Part shown: one piece after another, positions 6,379 through 13,400 of the stretch
How positions within the stretch are numbered: position 1 is the stretch's first letter
Layout: every line of letters begins with the position of its first letter
Source: CALCKW01 sp033852095
Lineage (GTDB): Bacteria > Pseudomonadota > Gammaproteobacteria > CALCKW01
NCBI GenBank assembly: GCA_033852095.1
Contig: JAWSVD010000093.1
Coordinates: 1-18,652, forward strand
DNA length: 18,652 nt
Reading direction: 5' to 3'
Position numbers and translations under genes: made by a program
Notes under the pieces: generated by a model
The model's input: the letters and a program-made list of their open reading frames with translations, nothing else
The model's database searches: none
Told to the model about the DNA's origin: nothing

Positions 6379-7800
6379 GTGGTCATGATCACGAGCAGCT
6401 TCATGCTTGCCTTGTTGATCACCGCCTTTGATTTGAATGCCTTCTATCGTCAGGGCATATCAAAAATTGAACACCTGCACGCCAATGTTGAATTGGTGCA
6501 CAGCGACTCGCTGGTGGAGCACTTGTGGTCGCTCAATGACCGCGCTGCACAGGGGGTGATTGACGGCCTGGTGCGGCTTGATTATATCGACCGCATTGAG
6601 CTGCGCTGGGAGGAAGCCGGGGAAATGGCCGCCGGAGCCCCCCTGCAATCGGCGGAAGTTGAATCAGTGTTTTTTCTCGGCAAAACACGGGTGGGGCAGC
6701 AATATCCACTGGGTGAGCTGCGCGTCTATTCCACGCTGACGGTGTTGCAAAATGAAGTGATGTCGGAGTTGTGGCAGAAGTTGTTGCTCAACCTCTTACA
6801 GGCGCTGATTGTCTCGGGTGTGGTTTTGTATTGTTTTCACCGGCTGGCCACCGTTCACCTGCACGCGATCGCGCTGCACGCGGATTCCCTGGTGTTGGGG
6901 CAGAGTTACAAATCCCTGACGCTGGATCGCAGTATTAAACTGGCGGATGACGATCTGCAATCGTTGGTGAATGCGATCAACGGCATGGGGTGCCGGCTGC
7001 AGCGAGAGTTCTTGAACACAAAACAAAAGAAGATCGAATTGGAAAAGCAAGTGAATGAGCGGACAAAACACCTTGCTGACGCCAATCAGAAGCTGCTGGA
7101 AAAAAGCCGTTTGATCACCATTGGATCTCTGGTGGCGATGGTTGCGCACGAGCTGCGCAACCCTCTGGGTTCGATCAAGGCGTCCGTGAACCTGTTGCAT
7201 TTGCGGGCGAGCAACGCGGACGATCGCAAGGTGATCGAGCGCATTGACCGCAGCATCGAACGCTGTGATCAAACCGTAGAGCAATTACGGCAGATGGGTA
7301 ACAAGAGCGTGGAGCACTGGGATGTCATCGAATTGGGTCCCTGGCTGCGTGAGTATGTCGGCAGCAAGCTGCTGCTCAATCAGGGCAATGAATTGCGCTG
7401 TGAGCTGGCAGACGACGTGCGGGTTTTTGTCGATCAGTTTCAATTGGACATGGTGGTGCGCAATTTATTCGAGAACGCGCAGCATGCAGTGGAGGCTCGC
7501 GCGGAACACGCGCAGCGCTTGATAGTTTTGCAGTTGGAAAGCGATGAGCAGGGTGCCTTGCTGCGCCTGCGCGATACGGGTGTGGGGCTCAATGAGCTAA
7601 CGCTGAAGCGTGCCTTTGATCCACTCTACACCACCAAACAATACGGCTTTGGCATGGGCTTATCGCTGTCGAAGAACTTGATCGAATTTCTGGGCGGCAA
7701 GCTGACGATCACGTCCGAAGGCTCGCACAAGGGCGCCGTGGCAGAAGTGAGGCTGCCTCTGGCCAAGGAAGTACAGAAGAAAAAGATCGCGCACGCCTAA
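6379..7800 (+). CDS. Membrane sensor histidine kinase
   Basis: An inner-membrane histidine kinase of at least 473 residues. Numbered from the GTG at 6379, it has a first helix at 2-18 and a periplasmic sensor domain at about 20-135 (LWSLND, GLVRLDYIDRIELRW, YPLGELRVYSTL). A second helix at 137-155 leads to a HAMP-like linker and a coiled coil at 213-243. The dimerisation domain has phospho-acceptor H257 in AHELRNPLGS. The ATPase domain has an N-box with N366 in NLFENAQHA, G1 DTGVGL (399-404) and G2 GFGMGL (423-428). All catalytic residues are present. There is no receiver domain and no response regulator next to it, so the partner must lie elsewhere. The GTG start has no ribosome site and would begin inside the membrane helix; the real start is probably at 6314 in another frame. 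The divergent periplasmic binding protein is the likely ligand presenter. Confidence 0.88.
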   Translation: MVMITSSFMLALLITAFDLNAFYRQGISKIEHLHANVELVHSDSLVEHLWSLNDRAAQGVIDGLVRLDYIDRIELRWEEAGEMAAGAPLQSAEVESVFFLGKTRVGQQYPLGELRVYSTLTVLQNEVMSELWQKLLLNLLQALIVSGVVLYCFHRLATVHLHAIALHADSLVLGQSYKSLTLDRSIKLADDDLQSLVNAINGMGCRLQREFLNTKQKKIELEKQVNERTKHLADANQKLLEKSRLITIGSLVAMVAHELRNPLGSIKASVNLLHLRASNADDRKVIERIDRSIERCDQTVEQLRQMGNKSVEHWDVIELGPWLREYVGSKLLLNQGNELRCELADDVRVFVDQFQLDMVVRNLFENAQHAVEARAEHAQRLIVLQLESDEQGALLRLRDTGVGLNELTLKRAFDPLYTTKQYGFGMGLSLSKNLIEFLGGKLTITSEGSHKGAVAEVRLPLAKEVQKKKIAHA

Positions 7801-7836
7801 AAAATTGAAGCGGCTGCCGTGATGAATATTAATCCG

Positions 7837-7860
7837 CACAGGCACAGGCACAGGGACAGG
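7837..7860 (+). repeat. Short tandem hexamer repeat
   Basis: Three copies of CACAGG followed by GACAGG, 36 nt after the kinase stop. It is a simple sequence repeat in the 229-nt spacer before the aldo/keto reductase gene. The rest of that spacer shows no confident gene; a minus-strand frame ending at 7863 has a protein-like last 20 residues but no supporting start. Confidence 0.6.
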
Positions 7861-8029
7861 GCTCAGTAGCCGAGGTCTTCCATTATTTCCTGCCAGTCAC
7901 TGTGAGCCTCCACCAGTGCATAAGTCGCGCTGAAGCCTCTGCTGGGTTCAGCGAAATTCTCTCCCCCCACACTCGCGCAGATTTTGATAATCTGCCAATA
8001 CCATTTGAAGAAAAGTCGTAAAGGACGCG

Positions 8030-9040
8030 ATGATGCACAGTAGAAAAATTGGACCCCTGACGGTTTCCGCTGTAGGTCTGGGTTGCATGAACATGTCGAT
8101 GGGTTACGGGCCCGCTGATCGCGCCACATCACAGCGGCTGCTGGCCGAGGCCCTGGAGCAGGGCTACCGATTTTTTGATACTGCAACCGTGTACGGCAGT
8201 GGGCACAATGAATCACTGATTGGCGAGGTGTTGGCGCCGCGGCGCAGTGAGTTTGTGCTGGCCAGTAAGTGTTGTCTGAGCAGGAGTGAGGCGGGTGAAG
8301 CCGTCGTGGACGGCAGGCCCGAGACGCTCAAGCGCCAGTGCGAACAGAGCTTGAAACGTCTGCAGACGGATGTCATAGATCTCTATTATATCCACCGCTT
8401 GGACGTAGCCGTGCCCATCGAAGAGAGCGTGGGCGCCCTGGCCGATATGGTCGTTGCTGGGAAGATACGGGCGATTGGTTTATCAGAGATGGCCTCCGAC
8501 ACCCTGCGGCGCGCACACGCCGAACACCCCATAGCAGCGATGCAAACCGAGTATTCGCTGTGGTCTCGCACCCCGGAGCGTGGCATCTTGGCCACTTGCG
8601 AAGAGCTGGGTGTCACATTGGTGCCGTTTGCACCGCTCGGTCGTGGCTTTCTGGCGGGCTCGGCGCAGGATGTCTCGCAGCTGACTTCAGATGATATCCG
8701 GGCCACCAATGCAAGGCCGCGCTTTGAAGCGGAAGCCTTTGCGCGCAATAGCACGCTGTTGCCCGCGTTCAACGCGGTGGCGGCGAGAGAGGGCTGCAGC
8801 CCCGCGCAACTGGCGCTGGCGTGGTTGCTGGCGCAAGAGGATTCGCAGGGCCGCAAGACCTTGGTGCCCATACCCGGTACAAAACAGGTGGAGCACATGC
8901 GAGACAATGGCGGCGCCAGCGAGTTGCTGCTCACTGCAGCTGTGATAGCCGAGCTCGATGCCTTGATCAACCCCGGTAAGATCGCCGGCGAGCGCTACAC
9001 AGCTGCGATCATGTCGAGTATTGATTCAGAGCGTGATTGA
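8030..9040 (+). CDS. Aldo/keto reductase family oxidoreductase
   Basis: A 336-residue cytoplasmic NADPH-dependent reductase of aldehydes and ketones with a (beta/alpha)8 barrel. The catalytic tetrad is intact: D50 and Y55 in FDTATVYG, K80 in LASKC, H122 in YYIHRLD. The N-terminus GPLTVSAVGLGCMNMSMGYG and the later IGLSEM, TEYSLWSRTPE and PLGRGFLAG are typical of the AKR subgroup that includes YakC-like enzymes. AAAGGA about 6 nt upstream supports the ATG at 8030; ATG 8033 is equally possible and changes one residue. A DUF1330 gene follows after 36 nt, probably in the same transcript. The physiological substrate cannot be told from sequence. Confidence 0.92.
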   Translation: MMHSRKIGPLTVSAVGLGCMNMSMGYGPADRATSQRLLAEALEQGYRFFDTATVYGSGHNESLIGEVLAPRRSEFVLASKCCLSRSEAGEAVVDGRPETLKRQCEQSLKRLQTDVIDLYYIHRLDVAVPIEESVGALADMVVAGKIRAIGLSEMASDTLRRAHAEHPIAAMQTEYSLWSRTPERGILATCEELGVTLVPFAPLGRGFLAGSAQDVSQLTSDDIRATNARPRFEAEAFARNSTLLPAFNAVAAREGCSPAQLALAWLLAQEDSQGRKTLVPIPGTKQVEHMRDNGGASELLLTAAVIAELDALINPGKIAGERYTAAIMSSIDSERD

Positions 9041-9076
9041 TCCTTTCACGCGGCATTTTACCTTGAGGAGAAACAC

Positions 9077-9364
9077 ATGAGTGCCTTTGTTATCGTCGAC
9101 ACAAAAATAAACAACCCTGAAGCCTACGAAGAATACAAAAAACTCGCCAAGCCGATCGCCGAGAAATTTGGCGGAGTCTACCGCGCGCGCGGAGGCGAGA
9201 TGGACATTGTGGAAGATCAGCTTTGGACACCGACCCGCATTGTGCTGGTGGAATTTCCCGACATGGCGAGCGCTAGGGGCTTTGTCAATTCAGAGCAGTA
9301 CGCCCCGGTGAAAAAACTGCGCCATGACAACGCCGAATGCACCTTGATCATTATTGAAGGTTGA
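9077..9364 (+). CDS. DUF1330 family protein
   Basis: A 95-residue protein of the DUF1330 family (dimeric alpha+beta barrel/ferredoxin-like fold). The pattern is AFVIVDTKINNPEAYEEY at the start, then IAEKFGGVYRARGGE, RIVLVEFPDMASARGFV and a closing strand CTLIIIEG. It is full length for the family. GAGGAG lies 7 nt before the ATG, a strong ribosome site. The gene follows the aldo/keto reductase closely and probably shares its transcript, so a role near small-molecule oxidation or detoxification is possible, but the biochemical function of DUF1330 is not established. Confidence 0.9.
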   Translation: MSAFVIVDTKINNPEAYEEYKKLAKPIAEKFGGVYRARGGEMDIVEDQLWTPTRIVLVEFPDMASARGFVNSEQYAPVKKLRHDNAECTLIIIEG

Positions 9365-9399
9365 AGTTGTGACTGTGGGGGGCTTTAGGGATCGGGCCC

Positions 9400-9458
9400 C
9401 GAGGTGGTTGATTGCTTGTTGGTGGCCAGTGCCGCAAGCAGTGTATGACACCACCTCG
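9400..9458. terminator. Nested inverted repeat between convergent genes
   Basis: CGAGGTGGT (9400-9408) pairs with ACCACCTCG (9450-9458). Inside it TGCTTG (9413-9418) pairs with CAAGCA (9435-9440), and inside that GGC pairs with GCC. It lies between the convergent DUF1330 and phosphatase genes, 36 nt after one stop and 16 nt after the other. The position suggests a shared bidirectional terminator, though there is no T-run on either strand. Confidence 0.45.
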
Positions 9459-9474
9459 AGGCCTGAACAGCCTA

Positions 9475-10236
9475 CTATTCCACTCGCTCGTGCGTCTCTA
9501 AATTCTCGGCTTGCAGGTTTACCCGGTAGTCGAAGGTTGCGCCTTCTGGCGTCAGCTGTACGTGCCAAATATCACCGAAGTTGGCGACTTTGTTTTTAGC
9601 GTTCACCGGGTAGCGGTGTACATCACAGTTGTCGATGTTGTCGGGCGCGCAGGCGTCCGCCAAGCCGAGGTCCAACATGATTTTGTACAGTGTGCCGCTG
9701 TGACCAGCCACCAGTGCCACACTACCTGCAGGCAGTGATTTGAGGGCTTCAACCGTTGGCGACACCGATCCTTTTGTGCTCTCAGGGTTCAATTCGGTAG
9801 CGAAAGTGTCTGACTCTGCGTAGACGGGCAGCTCTTGCACGCCGTCGCCGGGGTTTTTGTCTTCATCGCCGTTCAGGGCTGTATCAGCCGCAATTTGCTG
9901 GATAGTTTGCAGTGTGCGCAATTTGTGGCTGGAGAAGGCGTGTGTCAATCGCGGGGTGATGCCTTCCGCCTGGAACCACTTGGCCAATAATACTGCGCGC
10001 GCTGCACCGGCGGGGTTGAGCTCTTCGGCGCATTTTTTCTCGCCGCACACTTTAATCAAAGCACCGTTTTCATCGGCTTCTAATTGTGTTTGTTTTTCCG
10101 CATGGCGGGTGAAGTAAACATCCACAGTGGAGGCATCAGAGCCCATGTCGATTATTTTATCGGGCACGGTGGCACAGCCGCCGGTAGCCGCTAAAGCCAA
10201 AAACACTAAACTCGATCTTGTCGTGATGAAATCCAT
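9475..10236 (-). CDS. Exported histidine phosphatase family protein (probable lipoprotein)
   Basis: A 253-residue histidine-phosphatase superfamily member (phosphoglycerate mutase-like fold), which hydrolyses phosphomonoesters through a phospho-histidine. The first motif is TRHAEK with R44 and H45, the second is FSSHKLRTLQT with an arginine in the usual place, and the second catalytic histidine is H178 in VAGHSG. LNPAGAARAVLLAKW also fits the family. Residues 1-21 form a hydrophobic signal with a loosely lipobox-like AATGGC, so lipid attachment at C21 is possible; the -3 residue is Thr, not Leu. C64 and C69, and C186 and C193, could form disulfides, in keeping with a periplasmic location. An extended -10 promoter candidate lies about 30 nt upstream of the start. 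The substrate is unknown. Confidence 0.85.
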   Translation of the reverse strand: MDFITTRSSLVFLALAATGGCATVPDKIIDMGSDASTVDVYFTRHAEKQTQLEADENGALIKVCGEKKCAEELNPAGAARAVLLAKWFQAEGITPRLTHAFSSHKLRTLQTIQQIAADTALNGDEDKNPGDGVQELPVYAESDTFATELNPESTKGSVSPTVEALKSLPAGSVALVAGHSGTLYKIMLDLGLADACAPDNIDNCDVHRYPVNAKNKVANFGDIWHVQLTPEGATFDYRVNLQAENLETHERVE

Positions 10237-10267
10237 TTTCTTTTACTTATATCAAATTGGGCTGGAA

Positions 10268-10276
10268 ATCATAGCA
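10268..10276 (-). promoter_or_regulatory. Candidate extended -10 promoter of the histidine phosphatase gene
   Basis: On the minus strand TGCTATGAT fits the extended -10 pattern TGnTATAAT with one mismatch. No good -35 is seen, as is usual for this class. Transcription would begin about 25 nt before the ATG at 10236. Confidence 0.33.
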
Positions 10277-10404
10277 TTTGAAGAATCACGTTTGATGACG
10301 TGCAACTTCTGTCATGTGAAATGTAATTTAGATCAGCTCAACTGCAGTTTTTACTTGGGTTTCGACTGACAATGCTGCATGGGTCGTGAGCGATTGTGTG
10401 GCAT

Positions 10405-10442
10405 GCCGCGGAGGCGCCTGCGGCTTGTCCGCCCTACAGGGC
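10405..10442. repeat. REP-like palindromic element
   Basis: GCGGA (10408-10412) pairs with TCCGC (10428-10432) around a GC-rich core. GCCCT (10431-10435) then pairs with AGGGC (10438-10442). Read on the minus strand it gives CCTGTAGGGCGGACAAGCC and continues with CGCAGGCGCCTCCGC, the style of the short extragenic palindromes (GTAGGGCGGAT...ATCCGCC) scattered in many proteobacterial genomes. Only one copy is in the window. Confidence 0.5.
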
Positions 10443-10537
10443 TTGGTGTCACTTCAGGCACTGAGCCTTTGGTGGGGCCGAATTTATTCGGGCTATGCCG
10501 CGGGGCAGTGTTCAGAGGGGCAGTGCGTCTGCATCCA

Positions 10538-10563
10538 GGGCCACCGCCTGTTGGCAGTGGCCC
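10538..10563 (-). terminator. Strong stem-loop after the aldehyde dehydrogenase gene
   Basis: GGGCCAC pairs with GTGGCCC, and after one C/A mismatch GCC pairs with GGC around a TGTT loop. It begins 26 nt past the gene's stop codon on the minus strand. No U-tract follows, so it may be a Rho-assisted end or a 3' stabilising structure. Confidence 0.45.
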
Positions 10564-10589
10564 ATGATGTTTGGCTGGAAGGCCTGTGC

Positions 10590-12017
10590 TTAGCCAGTGG
10601 TGATGGCTTTGACGTCCAGGTAGTCGTGCAGGCCAAGAGCGCCGTTTTCGCGGCCGTTGCCGGACTGTTTGTAACCGCCGAAGGGTACGTCGTAGTCGTA
10701 GACACCGCCGTTGATGGACACAGTTCCTGCGCGCAGGCGACGGGAGACACGCTTGGCTTTATCGCTGTCGCCGCTGAACACACAGGCGCCGAGGCCGTAG
10801 GGCGTGTCGTTGGCGATGCGCAGGCCGTCGGCCTCGTCATCGAAGGGGATGATGACCAGCACGGGGCCGAAGATTTCGTTGCGGGCGATGTCCATGTCGT
10901 TGTTCACGCTGGCAAAGACAGTGGGGCGTATGTAATAGCCTTTGTCCAAGTGCTCGGGGCGGCCCAAGCCGCCGGCCAGCAGTTCGGCGCCTTCGTCGAT
11001 GCCGGTTTGGATCATCGCTTGAATCTGATCGAATTGATTTTTGTTGACCACGGGGCCCAGGTGCTCGCCTTCTTTGGCTGAGTCATCCACGTGCTTGGCA
11101 TTCGCTGCTTCCACGGCGAAGGCGACCACTTGATCGTAGGCGCTGCGCTCGACCAGTAGGCGGGAGAGCGCGTCGCAATCCTGGCCGCTGTTGTTGCAGA
11201 TGTGATCCACACTGTATTGCGCAGCGGCTTGCAGGTCGGCGTCGGCAAAGACCACGTTGGGTGATTTGCCGCCTAGCTCCAGCGCGACACGCTTGACGGT
11301 TTTGGCAGCGGCCTGGGTGATCAAAATGCCCGCACGCGTAGAGCCGGTGAAGGACACCATGTCCACGTCGGGGTGCTCGGTGAGGGCGACGCCCACGCCG
11401 GCGCCGTCGCCGTTAACCAGATTAAACACGCCGGGCGGGAAGCCGGCTGCGTCGATCAGCTCGGCCAGGATGACTGCAGAGAGCGGCGAGTATTCGCTGG
11501 GTTTGAGCACCAGGGTGCAACCCGCTGCCAGGGCGGGTGCGACCTTGACGATGACCTGGTTCATGGGCCAGTTCCAGGGGGTGATCAGCGCGCAGACGCC
11601 GACAGCCTCGTCGCGCAGCAGGGAGCCACCGCGTGGGCTGGGGCGCTCAAAGGTGTGGGCGCGCAAGGCGTCTAAGGTGGCTTGCAGGTGGCCATCGCCG
11701 ACGGGTGTTTGGGCCTCGCGTGAAAAGCTGATGGGCGCGCCCATCTCCGCGGTCATGGCTTGAGCGATGTCTTCGTAGCGGCTCTGGTAGAGCACGATGA
11801 GCTTCTCGAGCAGCTTGGCGCGGGTCTCGACGGAGCTTTCGCTCCAGCCGGGAAAAGCGGCCTTGGCGGCAGCGACGGCGAGGTCCACGTCCGCTGCGTT
11901 GCCCATCGCCACGCTAGCCACGGCGGTCTCTGTGGCCGGGTTGATCACGTCGCATGTGGCCTCGCCTGCGGGCCTCACCCAGCTGCCGTCAATGTAGAAT
12001 TTTTGTAGATTACTCAT
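10590..12017 (-). CDS. NAD(P)-dependent aldehyde dehydrogenase
   Basis: A 475-residue cytosolic aldehyde dehydrogenase, full length for the family. It oxidises an aldehyde to the acid with NAD(P)+. Visible features are the oxyanion-site Asn in TPWNWP (146-151), KPSE in the nucleotide-binding region (172-175), FTGST (223-227), the general base E247 in LELGGKSPN, catalytic C281 in NNSGQDCDALSRLLV, and EIFGPVLVIIPFDDEA with YGLGACVFSGD near the C-terminus. The ATG at 12017 gives the standard start MSNLQKFYIDGSWV; the frame is open for 38 more codons upstream, but those residues look like leader. The ribosome site is weak. It stands alone, with a hairpin downstream. The aldehyde substrate is not evident. 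Confidence 0.93.
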   Translation of the reverse strand: MSNLQKFYIDGSWVRPAGEATCDVINPATETAVASVAMGNAADVDLAVAAAKAAFPGWSESSVETRAKLLEKLIVLYQSRYEDIAQAMTAEMGAPISFSREAQTPVGDGHLQATLDALRAHTFERPSPRGGSLLRDEAVGVCALITPWNWPMNQVIVKVAPALAAGCTLVLKPSEYSPLSAVILAELIDAAGFPPGVFNLVNGDGAGVGVALTEHPDVDMVSFTGSTRAGILITQAAAKTVKRVALELGGKSPNVVFADADLQAAAQYSVDHICNNSGQDCDALSRLLVERSAYDQVVAFAVEAANAKHVDDSAKEGEHLGPVVNKNQFDQIQAMIQTGIDEGAELLAGGLGRPEHLDKGYYIRPTVFASVNNDMDIARNEIFGPVLVIIPFDDEADGLRIANDTPYGLGACVFSGDSDKAKRVSRRLRAGTVSINGGVYDYDVPFGGYKQSGNGRENGALGLHDYLDVKAITTG

Positions 12018-12314
12018 GGTGTTGTGAATCTCTAGGGGAGGGTGGCCGCCGCTCAAGGTAGGGCGTGGGCTGTTAGCGACCGAGCAGTATGGCGCTTTGC
12101 GCCCTTGATGGCGAGTCAGTGCTCGCCACACATGGCTTTGCGCGCGTCATCTGTGGCAAATATTGCGGCGTATTGCAGGCGTGCCGGAATGGTCAGCCGA
12201 TTACAGCGTTGAAAGGCCCTGCGTCTCGATTGGTTTGAGTCGCATCACACTGATAAGCTGAGCTTGCTAAGCACGGCCGCGATTGGACAAAAGCCATAAT
12301 TTAAGGACTTTTCC
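12018..12314. other. Divergent spacer upstream of aldehyde dehydrogenase and small membrane protein
   Basis: A 297-nt spacer that should hold promoters for the gene at 12017 (minus) and the one at 12315 (plus). AAGCT-G-AGCTT at 12255-12265 and GCTT-GCT-AAGC at 12262-12272 are overlapping, mutually exclusive small hairpins. No convincing -35/-10 pair was found. Confidence 0.4.
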
Positions 12315-12515
12315 ATGCACTTTATTATGCCCAAGTTATCGAGAGTACTGCTGCTGACACTGCTTATTGTTGGTGCCCTGACGTGTTATTTTGCGGGCAG
12401 CACAACAGGTACAGTGGCGTTTTTTGTCCTGGGAGGCGTTCTTGAAATTGCCTTTTGGTTTGGGCTTTTTAAAGGCTTTAAGAAGAGGGGAAGTCGAGCT
12501 CTCGACAGGTCCTAA
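12315..12515 (+). CDS. Small two-helix membrane protein of unknown function
   Basis: A 66-residue predicted inner-membrane protein. Helix one spans about residues 9-27 (LSRVLLLTLLIVGALTCYF) and helix two about 32-53 (TGTVAFFVLGGVLEIAFWFG). A basic tail FKGFKKRGSR follows, which would stay in the cytoplasm. AAGGA lies 7 nt before the ATG at 12315, which favours that start over the ATG at 12327. The family is not recognised. It ends 73 nt before the assembly gap, so its downstream neighbour is unknown. Confidence 0.7.
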   Translation: MHFIMPKLSRVLLLTLLIVGALTCYFAGSTTGTVAFFVLGGVLEIAFWFGLFKGFKKRGSRALDRS

Positions 12516-12588
12516 TTCTGCTTGTGGCGCACTGGTGATTCGCCACTTTGGCGGTGTTATCACGTCAGTCGACGTTGGCTTGTGTGTG

Positions 12589-12646
12589 NNNNNNNNNNNN
12601 NNNNNNNNNNNNNNNNNNNNNNNNNNNNNNNNNNNNNNNNNNNNNN
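12589..12646. other. Assembly gap of 58 N
   Basis: The bases are unknown here. Sequence left and right of the gap was joined by scaffolding, so the gap length and the adjacency of the flanking genes are not proven by sequence. Confidence 0.99.
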
Positions 12647-12668
12647 CGGCCCGACCTACGCGGCCCGA

Positions 12669-13400
12669 TCAGATCGCGAGGTACTCGTTGCGCAACTTCT
12701 CGTTGTTCAGCACTTCTTCAGCCGTGCCGTCGAAGACCACCTGGCCGGTGTCCAAAATCACCGCTCGGTCCGCCAGTTTCAGCGCCGCCACCGCGTTCTG
12801 TTCGACGATGATGGTGGTGATGCCCAGATCTTTGATCTCCCGGACGATGCGGGCGATCTCCTGCACGATGACCGGTGCCAGCCCTTCATAGGGCTCGTCG
12901 AGCAGCAGTAATTTGATGTCCCGGGCCAGGGCTCTGGCGACCGCAAGCATCTGCTGCTCGCCGCCGGAGAGGGTGATTGCCTCCTGGGTTTTGCGCTCGG
13001 CCAAGCGCGGGAAGTGCTCGTAGATGCGCTCCAGTGACCAGCCGATTGGCGGGGCTATTTGCGCCAGCTGAAGGTTTTCCTCGACGGTCAAGCCGGCGAT
13101 GATGCGGCGGTCCTCGGGCACTAAGGCCACGCCTGCTTGTGACGCTTGCCAAGCTTTCATTTCGTGCAGGTTCAAACCGCCCATGGTGACCTGCCCGGTG
13201 CGCAGCTCGGGTTCGTCCAGGCGCGATATCGCACGCAGGGTGGATGTCTTGCCTGCGCCGTTACGGCCCAAGAGTGCGAGGATCTCGCCTTCCTTGAGGG
13301 CGAAGGACACGCCTTGCACGATGTAACTCTCGCCGTAGTAGGCGTGAATGTCCGAGACTTCTAGGAAGTTTTCTGTGCTTGTGCTGCCTTCGGTACTCAT
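12669..13400 (-). CDS. livF: LivF-type ATPase of a branched-chain amino acid/amide ABC importer
   Basis: A 243-residue cytoplasmic ATPase, one of the two nucleotide-binding subunits of a HAAT (Liv-type) importer. Motifs: Walker A GRNGAGKTS (45-53), signature LSGGE (144-148) followed by QQMLAVARALA, Walker B LLLLDE (164-169), and VEQN in place of the usual switch histidine, as is normal for LivF. VPEDRRI at the Q-loop position also fits LivF. AGGAGG lies 9 nt upstream of the ATG, and the ATG overlaps the livG stop by ATGA, showing coupled translation. It is the last gene of the operon. A duplicated TCGGGCCG follows its stop just before the assembly gap. Confidence 0.93.
   Translation of the reverse strand: MSTEGSTSTENFLEVSDIHAYYGESYIVQGVSFALKEGEILALLGRNGAGKTSTLRAISRLDEPELRTGQVTMGGLNLHEMKAWQASQAGVALVPEDRRIIAGLTVEENLQLAQIAPPIGWSLERIYEHFPRLAERKTQEAITLSGGEQQMLAVARALARDIKLLLLDEPYEGLAPVIVQEIARIVREIKDLGITTIIVEQNAVAALKLADRAVILDTGQVVFDGTAEEVLNNEKLRNEYLAI

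Larger units (their letters stand above)
10237..10589. other. Intergenic region with promoter, REP-like element and hairpin
   Basis: This 353-nt stretch lies between the phosphatase start and the aldehyde dehydrogenase stop, both on the minus strand. It contains the phosphatase promoter candidate near 10268, an inverted repeat CACGT/ACGTG at 10287-10302 just upstream of it, the REP-like element at 10405 and the long hairpin at 10538. GGGGCAGTG also occurs twice, 14 nt apart, starting near 10502. No gene was seen. Confidence 0.5.

Noticed and set aside
10309..10326. Possible Pho box (CTGTCAT) upstream of the histidine phosphatase gene
   Set aside because: Only one 7-mer matches. The second half-site at the required spacing reads AATGTAA, and the orientation is opposite to the gene.
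10386..11081. 231-codon plus-strand frame opposite the aldehyde dehydrogenase
   Set aside because: It is antisense to a well-conserved gene, has skewed Val/Ala/Gly composition typical of shadow frames, and has no ribosome site.
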